Shown: piece after piece, positions 36,203 to 47,652 of the stretch
How the letters are laid out: every line of letters starts with the position of its first letter
Position numbering within the stretch: position 1 is the stretch's first letter
Assembly (NCBI GenBank): GCA_004154925.1
Contig: QJNS01000241.1
Span: forward strand, 52,825 to 116,824
From: Monosporascus cannonballus
Taxonomy: Eukaryota > Ascomycota > Sordariomycetes > Xylariales
Direction of reading: 5' to 3'
DNA length: 64,000 nt
Made by a program: the position numbers and the translations under genes
The notes under the pieces: model-generated
What the model saw: the letters and a program-made list of their open reading frames with translations, nothing else
Told to the model about the DNA's origin: nothing
Databases searched by the model: none

Positions 36203-36326
36203 TGTCACAGTCCCAAGTGGCACCTTGTAGATATATAGGATAGAACAAGGCGGTCAGAGCTCGACCTGACAACGTTCCACTTTTAGTGGTATAATGGCTA
36301 GACTCTTGTTCTTCTGTGCCGTAACA
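36203..36326 (+). mobile_element. 124-bp solo LTR-like insertion, copy 2
   Basis: Starts TGTCACAGTCCCAAG and ends GTGCCGTAACA; perfect 5-bp duplication AATTT (36198-36202 and 36327-36331). Opposite orientation to copy 1 at 34613-34736. It keeps more C and G than copy 1. It lies only 21 bp from the solo LTR ending at 36181. No coding sequence fits in 124 bp. Confidence 0.75.
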
Positions 36327-37513
36327 AATTTCGAAAATCGAATCTACTCTTTTTATAACCGATTTTCTAGGTATTTATTAAAAACGCGTAGTTCGTTTTC
36401 GTTAAGATTGTAAATGGGGTAAAACTTTATCGAAAATTCTTTTTTAAAAACTATCTTATAATTCTATGTACTGTATTTCGATAATTTCGTATCGAACTTC
36501 TTTTTAAAAAGTTGTTTATATCTATAGTATTATAGTAATATATTAGTTAAATTTTCTAATTTTTTAGAGCCGTTATTCTAAATCGTTATTTAATTGTCTT
36601 AATTTCGCTTTAATAATAGCAATAATACGTTGTATTTTTCTTTAATGTCCAGTTTCTTATTTATGTTTTATTTCTTTGGATGGTAAGGTTTCTGTCGTGT
36701 TCTTATATCTGGATTCGTCGCTATTTTCGATCGAATATTAAGATCTTAATTTTTTTTCTTTTTTGCCTATTAACAGAGTATAAAACGAACCTTACCTAGC
36801 TAATTTCTTTATTAATTAAGATTTAGTATTAGCGTATCTATAGTAATTCTAAGATTATATCGTAGTTCTTAAATAGTACGATATCGAAATTAACTATCTA
36901 GTGTCGTCTTTAAACAAAAATCTCGAAATAATCAATTTCGCGTATAGTTTTTTCATTATCGTAAGCGAATTTCTAACTTTCGATATTTATAACTATGTAA
37001 GATTTCAATTTATATCTTTATGGCAATATAAGTCCGTTAATTATATTTAATGCAATATAGGTTTTATCTAAAGCTTTGCAATTTATTATTACGATATATT
37101 AATGTGTTTTAATTCGTATATTTAGTGTAATAAGGTTATTAATAGCTTTTATTATCGCGTTTAAAACTTTTTTTAAAAGTTTTTCTTAACTTTTCAGAAT
37201 TTCGTTATCTTGTAGCTTTTTTATAGGTAATTGTTTTTAAAGTTTTCTTCGAATTTGTCGAACTTTATCTATATTTCGAAATATAACGTGTTAAATTGCT
37301 ATATCTGTCGTTTTTACCGGCATATTGTTTTTTCGCATTATATTAACTAGTTTTAATTTTGTTGTAATGTTTTTTCTTATTAGGTAAATTGTTTTCTTAT
37401 AGCTTTAACCGCAATCTATTATGCGTCGTATTAACTATCGTTTTAGAGTCTTTTTTATAAACCAACGTATTTTTTCTTTAATAATATTTTTTTCGTTAAG
37501 GTCCGTAATAAAT

Positions 37514-37720
37514 TGTAAGAATACAGCTCCTATAAGAATTAGGCTGGTAGCTGACCAGCTACTAATCAGCCATCGACTTATTTATTAATATAAATCCACT
37601 ATCTAACAGCTAATAAAAAACGCCAGATAAAAATAATCTAATTTCTTTACTTTTTAAAATCTGCTTTACGACTAATTAAAGATTATCTTATTTTAATTTA
37701 TAATTATTTATTATCTTATA
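37514..37720 (+). repeat. 5' LTR of nested gypsy element
   Basis: 207 bp, starts TGTAAGAATACAGC and ends TTATCTTATA. It aligns end to end with 44691-44897, the differences being chiefly transitions; the left copy lost the terminal ACA (now ATA). Confidence 0.9.
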
Positions 37721-38970
37721 ATTTTTTCATTTTTACTATAAAGGATAACACGATAAGTACTAAAAGTAGAATTTGTCGATTGCAAAACGAATCTAGGTTA
37801 TTAATCGAAAAACCGCTAATTGGAACTCAACCGAGAAACAATCGATCACAGTACGAGAACAGGCGAAAAAGCTTATAACGGAGCTTTAATAAGCAAATAA
37901 TTATGGCTCTTGAGATCCCGAATTACTTTATATATATAATAAGGATGCATTCCGATAACCGTTAGCTAAACGGTCGAAAAACGGACGTAATATAATAATC
38001 GCGTTTTTTAATTTAAAATAAAAAAAGGTTAAATTCTTTAACAATAACCAGATTTTGAAAACTATCTGTTAGCAAAACGAATAATATTTGAAATTATTTC
38101 AATAATTCGCCAAAAAACAGATAGTAATATAAACTAAAAAGAAAAGCTTTATAAGTTAATTACGATATCGTTATAAAAACCCAAAGATAATAAACGAATA
38201 CCGCGTTATAATTGCTCGAAACTTTTCGAACGCGCGTCGATTAAAAAAAGAAAATTAAATAAAAGCGATTATAAAAACTTATATCGAAAAGTTAAAGTAA
38301 AGTGCTTTTATTTATATTTAATGAATTATAAGCTATATAAACGTTTTTATTACGAATGTTTAACGATTATACTGCGTTACGTTTAATTATTTTAATTATA
38401 AAAAAATGAAAATAAAAGATTTATAGATTTTTATCAGTAAAAATTACGTAAATCTCAATTTTCTCGATAGAGAATATAAGAAACAATTTATAGAATTGCG
38501 ATAGCGATCTGATTAATTACTGTTGGATTTTTACGTTAAATAAAGGTTTCTAGTTTATAAAATAAAGTTTATAAACGTTTTTAACTCGAAAAACGATTGA
38601 GATAATAAACGTCTTATTTTTAATTATTTTTATAAATTAATACCAGAATTACGAAATACTTTATTGCGAAAAAACGTTAAGTTAAAACGAGTTAACAACG
38701 TGATAAATAAGGTAAAATATTACTAGAACGCTTAGAAAAAAACGAAAAAAAAAACGATTACTTTTCGTTAAAGGTATTAATAAGAATAAACGATTTTCCT
38801 TTAAAGTTTTCGAGAAAAGAAATCCTTAAAGCATACTAAAGGCGCCGTGTAAAAATAATGGGGACCACGGGCGTTCTTATATTCGGAAGGCAGATAATTG
38901 TCGATTTAATTCCGAATAAAACAAATCTATACTACTTAATATCTTTAATTTCTATAAAAACCTATTTAAG

Positions 38971-39013
38971 TATTATAATTATAAGAAGCAAGATCATAAA
39001 AACGTAAACTATA
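38971..39013 (+). pseudogene. Gag zinc-knuckle relic, cysteines converted to tyrosine
   Basis: The frame reads YNYKKQDHKNVNYK. The spacing fits the retroviral-type CCHC zinc knuckle (C-x2-C-x4-H-x4-C) with the His kept and all three Cys positions now Tyr (TGC/TGT to TAC/TAT), the result of G-to-A changes on this strand. It marks the gag end of the nested element and fixes its orientation. Confidence 0.65.
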
Positions 39014-39929
39014 AACCTAAAAAAGATACGAAAATTTTGTTATCCCGGTCGTACAAAAACCGAATTCCGAAAGCTGTATAGAATGTTATAATATATAACG
39101 ATAAATTAAATTAATTCTTAGACGTAAATCTAAAAAAGAAACCGAAATAAACGTATACGTTCAGTCTACTTCGGCTGATAATTACAAAACGGTCGGAATA
39201 AAACCGTTTTTTTAAAAAAGAGAATTTATTAAAAGAAGTACAGAAGATGTAACAATATAAGTAGATATAGATATCGGAATATAAGTAAATATTATAAACA
39301 GAAAATTGGCAAAAAGGTTTAACCTTTAATTAGTTTTCGTAGATATTCCGGGCCTTATCGGCGTTAATAGTACGTATATTAAATGTTATAAGGCTTACGA
39401 AATTTTTGTTAATATGATAAATAATAACGAAAACGAACGAAAATTAAAGTAAATTTATTTTGCAATACGTTGCAATCAAAAAACGTCTAATTTTTTATTA
39501 TTTAGACTAGAAATAGGCTAGTTAAGCGTTCTATTAGATATAGCCATATATTAATAGTTATATAAAATATTACAAAGGTTGACGAATAAAAAATCGTAAA
39601 TTTAACGTTTTTCGGTAAGCAAATTTATACTGTTAGCATAATAGACTTACTCGACGAATTAGATATTTTAAAATTTGGAAAATAATAGAAACAGGAGATA
39701 ATTGATTCTTTTGACATATTTAGAAAGTTTCTGGCAAATATATTTCAAAAAAACAGTAAAAAAATTCTTTTAGTTATTAGGGACAAAATATATAATAGAC
39801 TTAATCCTAGAAAAAATATCCTTATTTGGTCTAATTTACCTTATTTCGAAGGCTTAGCGAAAAGTATTCGAAAAATATATTCGAAAAAACCTGAAATTAG
39901 GACGGATACTTTACTTAAAAGCGGATATA

Positions 39930-40310
39930 GGGGCATTAGTATTGTTCGTATCTAAGAAGGACGGTAATCTCCAATTATGCGTCGATTATAAGGGGTTAAA
40001 TCGAATAACGATAAAAAATCGATCCCTTTTATCTTTAATCTTAAAAATAATGGATCGCTTAAAGTTAATTAAGACATTTTCGAAAATTAATCTTAAGGAT
40101 ATTTATTATCGTATTAGAATTAAAAAGAGCGATTAATAAAAAACCGCTTTTCGAACGCGGTATAAGCTGTTTAAATATACGTTTATAATATTTGGCCTTA
40201 TTAACGTGCCGACCACGTTTTAGACCTATATGCATAAGACATTAACTGAATTATTTAACTATATATACGTAATATATCTAAATAATATAATTATTTCTTC
40301 GAAGAATTTA
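39930..40310 (+). pseudogene. Reverse-transcriptase relic of nested gypsy element
   Basis: The longest open piece (39942-40136) reads FVSKKDGNLQLCVDYKGLNR and INLKDIYYRIRIKKSD, clear gypsy RT finger/palm motifs. After two stop codons the frame continues with TAF..RYKLFKYT, FGLINVPTTF and YLNNIIIS. The last corresponds to the catalytic YxDD box with both Asp codons now Asn (GAT/GAC to AAT/AAC), so it is inactive. Confidence 0.85.
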
Positions 40311-40719
40311 ATAAATATATAAAATATTTTTAGTTAGTTTACAAACGGCTGTTATAATATTAATTATTTATTAAAACGTCAAATGCAATTTTTTTAAAAA
40401 TAAAGTTTTTAGAATTTGTATTTAATACTAACGGCTTGGAAATAAACCGCCGACAGTTTTATATTATCGAAATATAATTAAAATTAAAATTAATTTATAA
40501 TATTTATATATTTTTAGAATTCGCAAATTTTTATCGTAAATTTATCGCTTATTATTTGCGCATTATCGAACTTATTATTAAGTTTTTAAAAGGAGCGTAA
40601 GGCAAAGATAAAACAGTAAAATTCCGATAACTCGAAAAAATTAAAAGAACGTTTCGAAACTTAAAAAATGTTTTTCAGTCGGCGACCATTTTTCGATATT
40701 AGGATAATGCCAAAAATAC

Positions 40720-40860
40720 TAAGGTTAAAATAGACGCCTCGATAAAAGTTATATCAGGGATATTTTTATAAAAATACGGAAAATATTAGCGCCCAGTTAT
40801 ATATTAGTCGTAAAATCTAAGTTTATCCGAAAAACGATAGACTATATAGTAATAAAAACT
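40720..40860 (+). pseudogene. RNase H relic of nested gypsy element
   Basis: The plus frame reads KNTKVKIDASIKVISGIFL, stop, KYGKY, then RPVIY and LSLSEKR. This is the start of the gypsy RNase H domain, where the first catalytic Asp lies in the D-A-S motif, still present here. Stops interrupt it at several former Gln/Trp positions. Confidence 0.65.
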
Positions 40861-42029
40861 ATTAGCAATTATAAAAAGCTTGAAATATTAGCGGTAATAT
40901 TTTAAAGGTACGGAAAAAAGTTTTTTAATATTTACTGATTATATAGCGCTAAAATATATAATAAAAGCGCTGGCATATAACTTTAAAAAAAGGTTAGTCT
41001 AATAGATTTATCGTTTTACGTAATTTAATTTTGAGATTTAATATCGATCGAACGTTATTAATTCGGCGGATAAATTATTTAAATGCCCGAATTATATATT
41101 AAGCGAAATTATGTATAAAAACGTAATTTTTACGTTATTCAAGAAATTCGAATTTACGAATAATATGCTAGAAAACGTACAAAAAACGGTTGCAGATATT
41201 TAACGCGATTTAAAATATTATAAAGGGGTAAAAGGCCTTATAAAAATAACGCAAAATTCGTTCCTAGTAAAATTTCTAGACAGATTTTAAGTAGCGGAAA
41301 TTCAAAAAATTATTATCCGTATAAAAAAAGCAAAACGTTTTTATTATATAATCGTAAGAAATTTTCGAGGAAAAAAGAAAAATAAGAAATTATATATCTG
41401 TCGAATTTATCGTTTACAAATAATAATATAAATACAAATCGTAATAATAATACAATTAACGGTTAAATGACGACAACTATAAATTATAACCGTATTTATT
41501 ACGATCGAATTTCCGAAAGTTTAAAGAGAACGAAATTAATGCTAAGGTTATTATTTATAATTAATACGTTCTACGTTTCTTAGCGAAAAAGCTGGCCAAA
41601 AAACAAAACGGTATTATAACTAAAGATTTTCCGATAATTTTACGATTAGGTTCGAAAGTTGTAAATTAAGGATTTAAATATTATAAAGCTAATACGAATA
41701 GCTAAACGCTAAGCCGAAATAAAAGGAGGATATTTTCTAGACTTAAATAAGGTTTTATATTATTAGGATAAATTTGTAATCTCGTTGTAAGGCGCTTTAC
41801 AAAAATAATTAATTAGCTAGTACTATAATAATTTAAAGACAAGATATATGAGATATATTCGTACGTTAAAATTGATAACTAAGAAGTTTTATTAAAAGAA
41901 TATAACGAACGATATTTAAGAATATATTAAGTAATATTCGAACTGTTAAGATATAATAAAAATACGCCATAAGTTATATGGATAATTATAACTCTTGCTG
42001 TTATTTAAGTAATTTTTTAAAAAATTTCG

Positions 42030-42340
42030 TTAGATTTTATTATAAGATTTCTTAAAAGCCTAGGTTTAGATAGATTAAAGTACGACGTAATCCTAGTAAT
42101 CGTCGACCGCTTTACGAAATTAAAACTATTTATCCTTATAGTTAAAACCTTAACTATAACCGAGTTAATCCGATTATTTTACGACGAAGTCGAATACAAA
42201 TTCGATATATTAGCCGAAATTATTAACGATAAAGATAAATTATTAACGAATTAATTTTAGACGGAATTTAATAAAAAACGAAAAATAAAACCGCGAATAT
42301 TAACCGTTTATTATTTGCAAACTAATAGGCAAACGGAATA
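42030..42340 (+). pseudogene. Integrase core relic of nested gypsy element
   Basis: The frame reads LDFIIRFLKSLGLDRLKYDV, ILVIVDRFTKLKLFI, then INDKDKLLTN, stops, TEFNKKRKIKPRI and LQTNRQTEYF. Order and spacing match the gypsy DDE integrase (VDRFTK, the second Asp region in INDKDK, and the QTDGQTE-type box, now QTNRQTE). It lies downstream of RT and RNase H, as in Ty3/gypsy. Confidence 0.8.
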
Positions 42341-42349
42341 TTTTTATTA

Positions 42350-44690
42350 AGTCTAAATATATTATTTTCGTAATTACTTTAATAAGTATTAAAATAACTG
42401 GATGAATTATTGCGAAATGTGGAATTTATATATAAAAATACGCAAAACGTATTGATCGATTGCTTTTCGTTTAAAGCCTTCTATAAATATTATTTAAGGA
42501 TAGTAAAATATCTTCGATAAAAATTTAAAAAATAAGTATAAGAAATTAAAAAACGCTTCGAAAATATAACGGCAGTCTAAAAAAAATTATAATTAGTGCT
42601 ATACGCTTATAAACTTATAATTAAGGCAATAAATAAGTTTATTGATTAAGATTTTTAAATTTAAAAACAAAAAGTTTATATTTATTTACATCTAAATTAC
42701 GATTAAAAAATAAATAATTTTCTAGACGTATAGAATTTTTTTTTAAATATTAATAGATGTATAATATATTCTCGGTATTTTTAATAAAACTGTAACATAA
42801 TTAGAAATTAAGTAACGTTTAAATAACGCTATTAAACCTATTTAAGAAACAAAAAAATTAAATAATAAAAATATTATCCGTTATTAAGATAATCGAAAAT
42901 AACGCAAATACTTAATTAAATAAGAAATCTAGCCCGTAAAGTACAATACGTAAAAACTCCGAACGCATTTCGAATACGTAGCCAAAGTATTATAGTATTA
43001 TAAAAAAGCTAAATATATATATAAGAAATGGAACGACCCAAAAACCGCAAGGCAATAACAGCTCGATCGAAAATTGGTCATCTAACAATTACAAAATTAC
43101 AAAAAATAATTTTAAGCAGAATTAAAATATTAATGTTAAATATTATTTAATTACATAATTATTTTTAAGCTTTTGGCGAATAATTACCTTATCGTATACC
43201 GGTTAAAAGTTAATAAACGATGTAAAAAAAGTCGAACTTTTATTTCGAAAAAAAATTTTCGCGCTTAATTATTAAGCCTTATCTTAATTAGCCCTTAATA
43301 GACGTATTAAGGAAATTAATATAGGAATATTGAAAAACGACCGGAAAATATACAACGGCAAAAGACGAGTACGTTTATTAAATTTGCTAGATGTAAAACC
43401 TGGAAAAAACTTAGAAACGTTTTACTTTTTACGAAAACTAAGGCCTAGATAACCGGAATACAATTTATCACTGGTCGAAAATAAGGCGCCGTCCTTAAAA
43501 CGCTTAACGTACTTAGATTTAATAATAATTTCGCCGAGTAAAACCGTTTTCCAATTATAATTATTAATAAGTATCAAAATTTCGTCAAAATATCGAAAAA
43601 CGAGCGGAAAATATTCGTAAATAAAAAACGCAGTAATATAACGGCTTTCAGAAACCGCTTTACTTATAAAAATATCTTAAAACTGCGCCTAATAGGAAAT
43701 TAATCGCGGAATAATAAAAAGAAAATCGTAATACTTAAAAAAACTTAAATTTGTAAACTTATAAAACGGCGTTAAAATTAAACCTCCGCAGCTATAACGG
43801 ACGATCGGAAATCAACCTCTGATATATTGAAAAAACGATATTTCTTAATAATAACCGCGTTAAGGACGAATTCGGCTTTGTAAAAAACGTCGAATCGACG
43901 ATCATCGCAATTACGTCGGAACGTTCGTATTAGATATTCGTAATACGAACTATTTCGAATTCGTTAATTAATTCTTAATTATTAATACCAAATTAAAAAA
44001 GCGTTTAGGCGGTATTTTTAAAAACGATCGAAATTTTAATAAAAGTTAAACGGCGATATTAATAACATTAGAAATAATTCCTTATTGCGTAAAAGAATTT
44101 ATAAGAATAATTAATTACGACGTAATTTAAAGCGCTCGAAATTTAAACGTAAACCGTACGGTAATCGAAATAACGCTATATTACGTAAATTTAATACGGT
44201 TTATTATCGCCCGTAATATAATTAATATTTATTTTATTGTCGGCGTCGAAAGAATAGCGCTGGAAAAAATCTCAGTTATTATTAGTATTAAAATACCACT
44301 TTTCGTAAAATTCCTTACGAAAGAGAAATATAGCGAACAGAGAAAAAACGGAGATTATACTCAGAATAGACGGAAAAGACGAAATAAAAATAAAGAAAAA
44401 CGAAAAACCGAACAAAACGCATACGCAGAAAAAATAAAGACATAGATACGAAAAAAAAGGTAAACAAAATAAAGTTAAAAAACAGATTAAAATAAAAAAT
44501 TAGGCGAAACATAATTAATTACGTAATAGAATACATATTAATTATTACGGTAATTATTTATAATATAACATATTTTATATATTTATAACGAAATATTATT
44601 AGTAAATATACGTAATGAAATTTACAAAACTCTTTATATTAAATTAATAATAATATTGCCAAGGATTAATAGCTTAAGAAAAAAATTAAT
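42350..44690 (+). other. Unassigned 3' region of nested gypsy element
   Basis: About 2.3 kb between the integrase remnant and the 3' LTR. A chromodomain or a third open frame is possible but RIP has removed any readable motif. The stretch at 44315-44512 has one longer minus-strand frame made of low-complexity Phe/Tyr/Leu and is not credible as a gene. Confidence 0.4.
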
Positions 44691-44897
44691 TATAAAAATA
44701 TAACTCTTATAAGAATAAAGTTAATAATCGACCAGCTATCGATCAGCTATCGACCCACTTATTAATATAAATCCACCATCTAGCAGCTAGTAAAAAACGC
44801 TAGATAGAAGTAATCTAATACATTTACTTCTTGGAATCTACTTTACGACTGGTCGAAGATCACCTTACCTTAGCTCACAACTATCTATTATCTTACA
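44691..44897 (+). repeat. 3' LTR of nested gypsy element
   Basis: 207 bp, the same length as the 5' LTR, starts TATAAAAATATAAC and ends TATCTTACA, followed by the TSD TAAAT at 44898-44902. Confidence 0.9.
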
Positions 44898-45523
44898 TAA
44901 ATATTAACTGAAAATAAAGATCCGTAATAACCTTTTAGTAATACTTGTTTATTATAAATTAAATTAATTTCTTTTCCGTCTTATAATCGTATTATTTATA
45001 GTAATAAAAAAGAGTTTTCTGCGAATTATTTTTTGGCCAGCTTTTCGTCTTAGTTAATTGGTAAATGTTATTTTTTAAAACGATAGATCGAAGGTGCCGA
45101 TATTATTATTCGTCGTTTTTGTTATTTTTAATTCGGTTTCGAAAATCGAATTTTTTATAATATATACGAGTAATTCTTTTATAGATATATTATTTTCATT
45201 CGTTATAATTAGGGCATTCCCGTTATCGGCTCTGTATGGCGTGCTTTTTGTTATGTCGATCAAGAGTTTTAGAGCAGATTTTTTGTTCTATTTAATCTTA
45301 GTATTTTCGTAACTATCTTTATAGCTTTTTTATTATAACTGTGATATTTGTTAAGCCAGTTTTTCGGCTTTTCGCATCTCCTATTAAACTTTTTGCCATG
45401 GTGGATTTGGTATGTATTTAGCTCGAATTATATTAATGGATTTGCCTTCGTTCCTTGGGTTTTCTCTGGACTGTTCTTTCGATACGGATTTCTAGTTGTC
45501 CTAACAGAGTTTTTTAGATGCCT

Positions 45524-45567
45524 TGTATTATGCTATCTGATGTCTTATTCTGTTGCAATTAAAGCAT
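45524..45567 (-). pseudogene. Gag zinc-knuckle relic of outer gypsy element
   Basis: On the minus strand the frame reads KCFNCNRIRHQIA, a stop, then YKA: a CCHC knuckle with the first two Cys and the His intact and the last Cys now Tyr beside a stop. It lies near the right LTR, consistent with minus-strand transcription starting at the 46442-46860 LTR. Confidence 0.65.
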
Positions 45568-46441
45568 TTGATCTGGCTCCAGTTCTTTTTATAGGTGGCC
45601 CCTAGTTCTATGGATCCTAGTGCGGTGCTATAGGATGTAAATAGTGTATCGCGTTTTCTTTCTTAGTTAGCCGATTGGTTTTTATGCTTTGGAATATATT
45701 GTCTCTTTTTTTCTATGCGTCGTTTGTGTAATCTGTTGTTAATTTTAATAACTTCGATAATATATCGGTTTAAAGTCCTGAGTTTTGAATGTTTAATAAT
45801 TTTCTTTTTAACGTTATTCTTTAGTTTTTTGTAAGATATATCGATTAAATTATCGCTTTTATTATCGATCCATCTTGTCTTAGCTATAAAACTCTTAAAA
45901 TTGATAGCATATTTCGAAGTAAATCTCTTTTATTATAATTACAAAATTTGTTAAGTTACCGTTCGTTTTTCGTCGAGATTTTCGAAATTGGTCTTTATTT
46001 TTTTTAAAAAAATTCATATAATTAAATAGAAAAATTTAAGTAATTTTGTAGATTGGTTTTAACGTTTTCTAAATAATCTCTTATATCTGGCTCAAACTAA
46101 TCTAAAGTATCTTTCGTAAGAAAAGTTACTATAGCGAAAATCTTATTTGCAAGTTCGTCTAAGTTTTAAAAATAAAAAATAAGTTCGTATCTAAATAAGA
46201 AAACTTTGAACGTTTTTTTTTCTCATTATAAGGTTAAGGCTTTTTGGCTTTGTGCTTGAATGCGACAGTTCGAATTGGAGTAGTTGCCATTTATTCCGCG
46301 AGCTGTTAAATTTGCTTTTTGAATTCCTTGATTCTAGCTTAGAGTTGCGCAGCGGCAGAAGGTATTTGAGTACTAGTTAATATTTTAACTGAAGGGTATT
46401 GCTTAGAATCTAACGATATTACTGAACAAAAGCTTGTAACG

Positions 46442-46860
46442 TATAATAGCTAGGCAGCTTAACTAATTATTAAATCTAAGTGGACGAGTTTATATTAGCA
46501 GAAACATCGTAAGATTTTAAGTAATAAATATAATAACGCATTACGTTTTATAATATTAAGAGTATTTTAAATAACGATATTATAATAAACGATTAATATT
46601 ATCAAATATTATAAGCTAATATTATTTAAGTTATGAAAATATTAAACGTATATATCTTTATTTTGGCTTAAGATATTTAAGCGGTTTAAATTCTTTAAAT
46701 CTTTAAGCTTTTTAAGTTTTTCGACTAGCTTAAAGGGCCTAAAATGTTTGGCACCTTGAGACCTTTAAGCTCGTTACGTAATATCTTGGCTTGAGTTAGA
46801 TTTAACTTTTTTTATGGCTCCAACCGTTTGTAGTAAAGCTAAGACCGTTAAGTTATAATA
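46442..46860 (-). repeat. LTR of the 14.8-kb gypsy element (right)
   Basis: 419 bp, starts TATAATAGCTAGG and ends AGTTATAATA, followed directly by the TSD ACTGC at 46861-46865. It acts as the 5' LTR in the minus orientation. Confidence 0.9.
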
Positions 46861-46970
46861 ACTGCCTTAAAATCTCTTAGATTTGACAAAAGATTAGGTG
46901 ATCAAATTGTATTGGTTCAAATGTTATATAGTATATATATAACCCTACATAGCTAAGAATTAAATTTTCT

Positions 46971-47220
46971 CTAATATTGCGTCGGGGCACTAATGTAATC
47001 GAAATATTTGACGTATCCGTCGTCTTGAACCGTTATCAAATCATCCAGCTTAACTGGTAAACCTTTAGCAAAAGGATCCTTGTTATTCTTATAGGCGCAC
47101 CATAGCGTAAAGGAATCAGGCTAGTTTACGAGGTTAAAAAAGCAGTTCTTGCAATTCTAGTAGAATTGTCTATTATACGTCATGGGTTAGCATTATTGAT
47201 CTCGAAGAGAAATTACTAAA
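46971..47220 (-). pseudogene. Gene relic with RIP-type stops between two retrotransposons
   Basis: In the 426-bp gap between the two gypsy elements one minus-strand frame stays protein-like for about 80 codons: RDQ-stop-C-stop-PMTYNRQFY-stop-NCKNCFFNLVN-stop-PDSFTLWCAYKNN, DPFAKGLPVKLDDLITVQDD, YVKYFDYISAPTQY, then TAG at 46971-46973. The four internal stops are TAA or TAG and each is explicable by one C-to-T change at a Gln codon. Base composition is clearly less AT-rich than the flanks. It does not resemble retroelement coding sequence and I do not recognise the family. It is probably the last exon of an older host gene. Confidence 0.55.
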
Positions 47221-47286
47221 GTACGAAAAAAAGTTAAATAACGAAAAACATAGAAATACAAAGAGATTTAAAAAATTAAGAAGATG

Positions 47287-47652
47287 TGTGACGGCTAGGG
47301 GTTTAACCAACTATTAAACCTTAGTCGTACGGGTTTATATCAATAGAAATATCGTAAAACTCTATAATAATAAGGTAACTTAATTACGTTTCTTAATATT
47401 AAGGGTACAGAAATTATATTATAAATAATTAATATTAATAAATATTGTAAACTAAAGTTATTTAAATTATAGAAATAATAAGCATATATATTTTAATCTA
47501 GCTTATTAGCTTATTACTAATAAGTTGGTAATCCGGCTTACTGGCTTACTATCCGTAAGTTGGTAATCTATTACGTAATCTGCCCTATCGTGCATTTGTG
47601 GTTGGGTCATAGTAGACCGTTTCTGGAGGCTATGGCTCGTTAGATTATAATA
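47287..47652 (-). repeat. LTR of second gypsy element (left)
   Basis: 366 bp, starts TGTGACGGCTAGG and ends GATTATAATA. It aligns with 53899-54229, including the diagnostic internal box with AAGTTGGTAATC repeated and the tail AGACCGTTTCTGGAGGC. Confidence 0.85.

Larger units (their letters stand above)
37514..44897 (+). mobile_element. Nested Ty3/gypsy retrotransposon (7.4 kb), RIP-damaged
   Basis: Bounded by 207-bp LTRs at 37514-37720 and 44691-44897, with a perfect duplication TAAAT (37509-37513 and 44898-44902). Plus-strand remnants run in the gypsy order: gag zinc knuckle (38971-39013), reverse transcriptase (about 39930-40310), RNase H (about 40720-40860), integrase (about 42030-42340). 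Its LTRs are unrelated to those of the host element. The empty paralogous site lies near 52205 in the second minus-strand element, confirming insertion into the outer element. About 2.3 kb lies between the integrase core and the 3' LTR, more than usual, with no readable product. Every frame is closed by stops. Confidence 0.92.
32063..46860 (-). mobile_element. Ty3/gypsy LTR retrotransposon, RIP-damaged, host of nested insertions
   Basis: Bounded by LTRs 32063-32482 (420 bp) and 46442-46860 (419 bp) in direct orientation and flanked by a perfect 5-bp duplication, ACTGC (32058-32062 and 46861-46865). The total span is 14,798 bp. Removing the nested plus-strand element and three short LTR insertions leaves about 6.77 kb, a normal gypsy size close to its paralogue at 47287-54229. 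Coding remnants are on the minus strand: a gag zinc knuckle near 45524-45567 and reverse transcriptase near 35619-35690. The sequence is extremely AT/TpA-rich and every frame is full of TAA/TAG, as expected of RIP. No functional product is possible. Confidence 0.9.

Noticed and set aside
44315..44512. 65-codon Phe/Tyr/Leu-rich frame in the nested element
   Set aside because: Low-complexity product of AT-rich RIP-damaged DNA.
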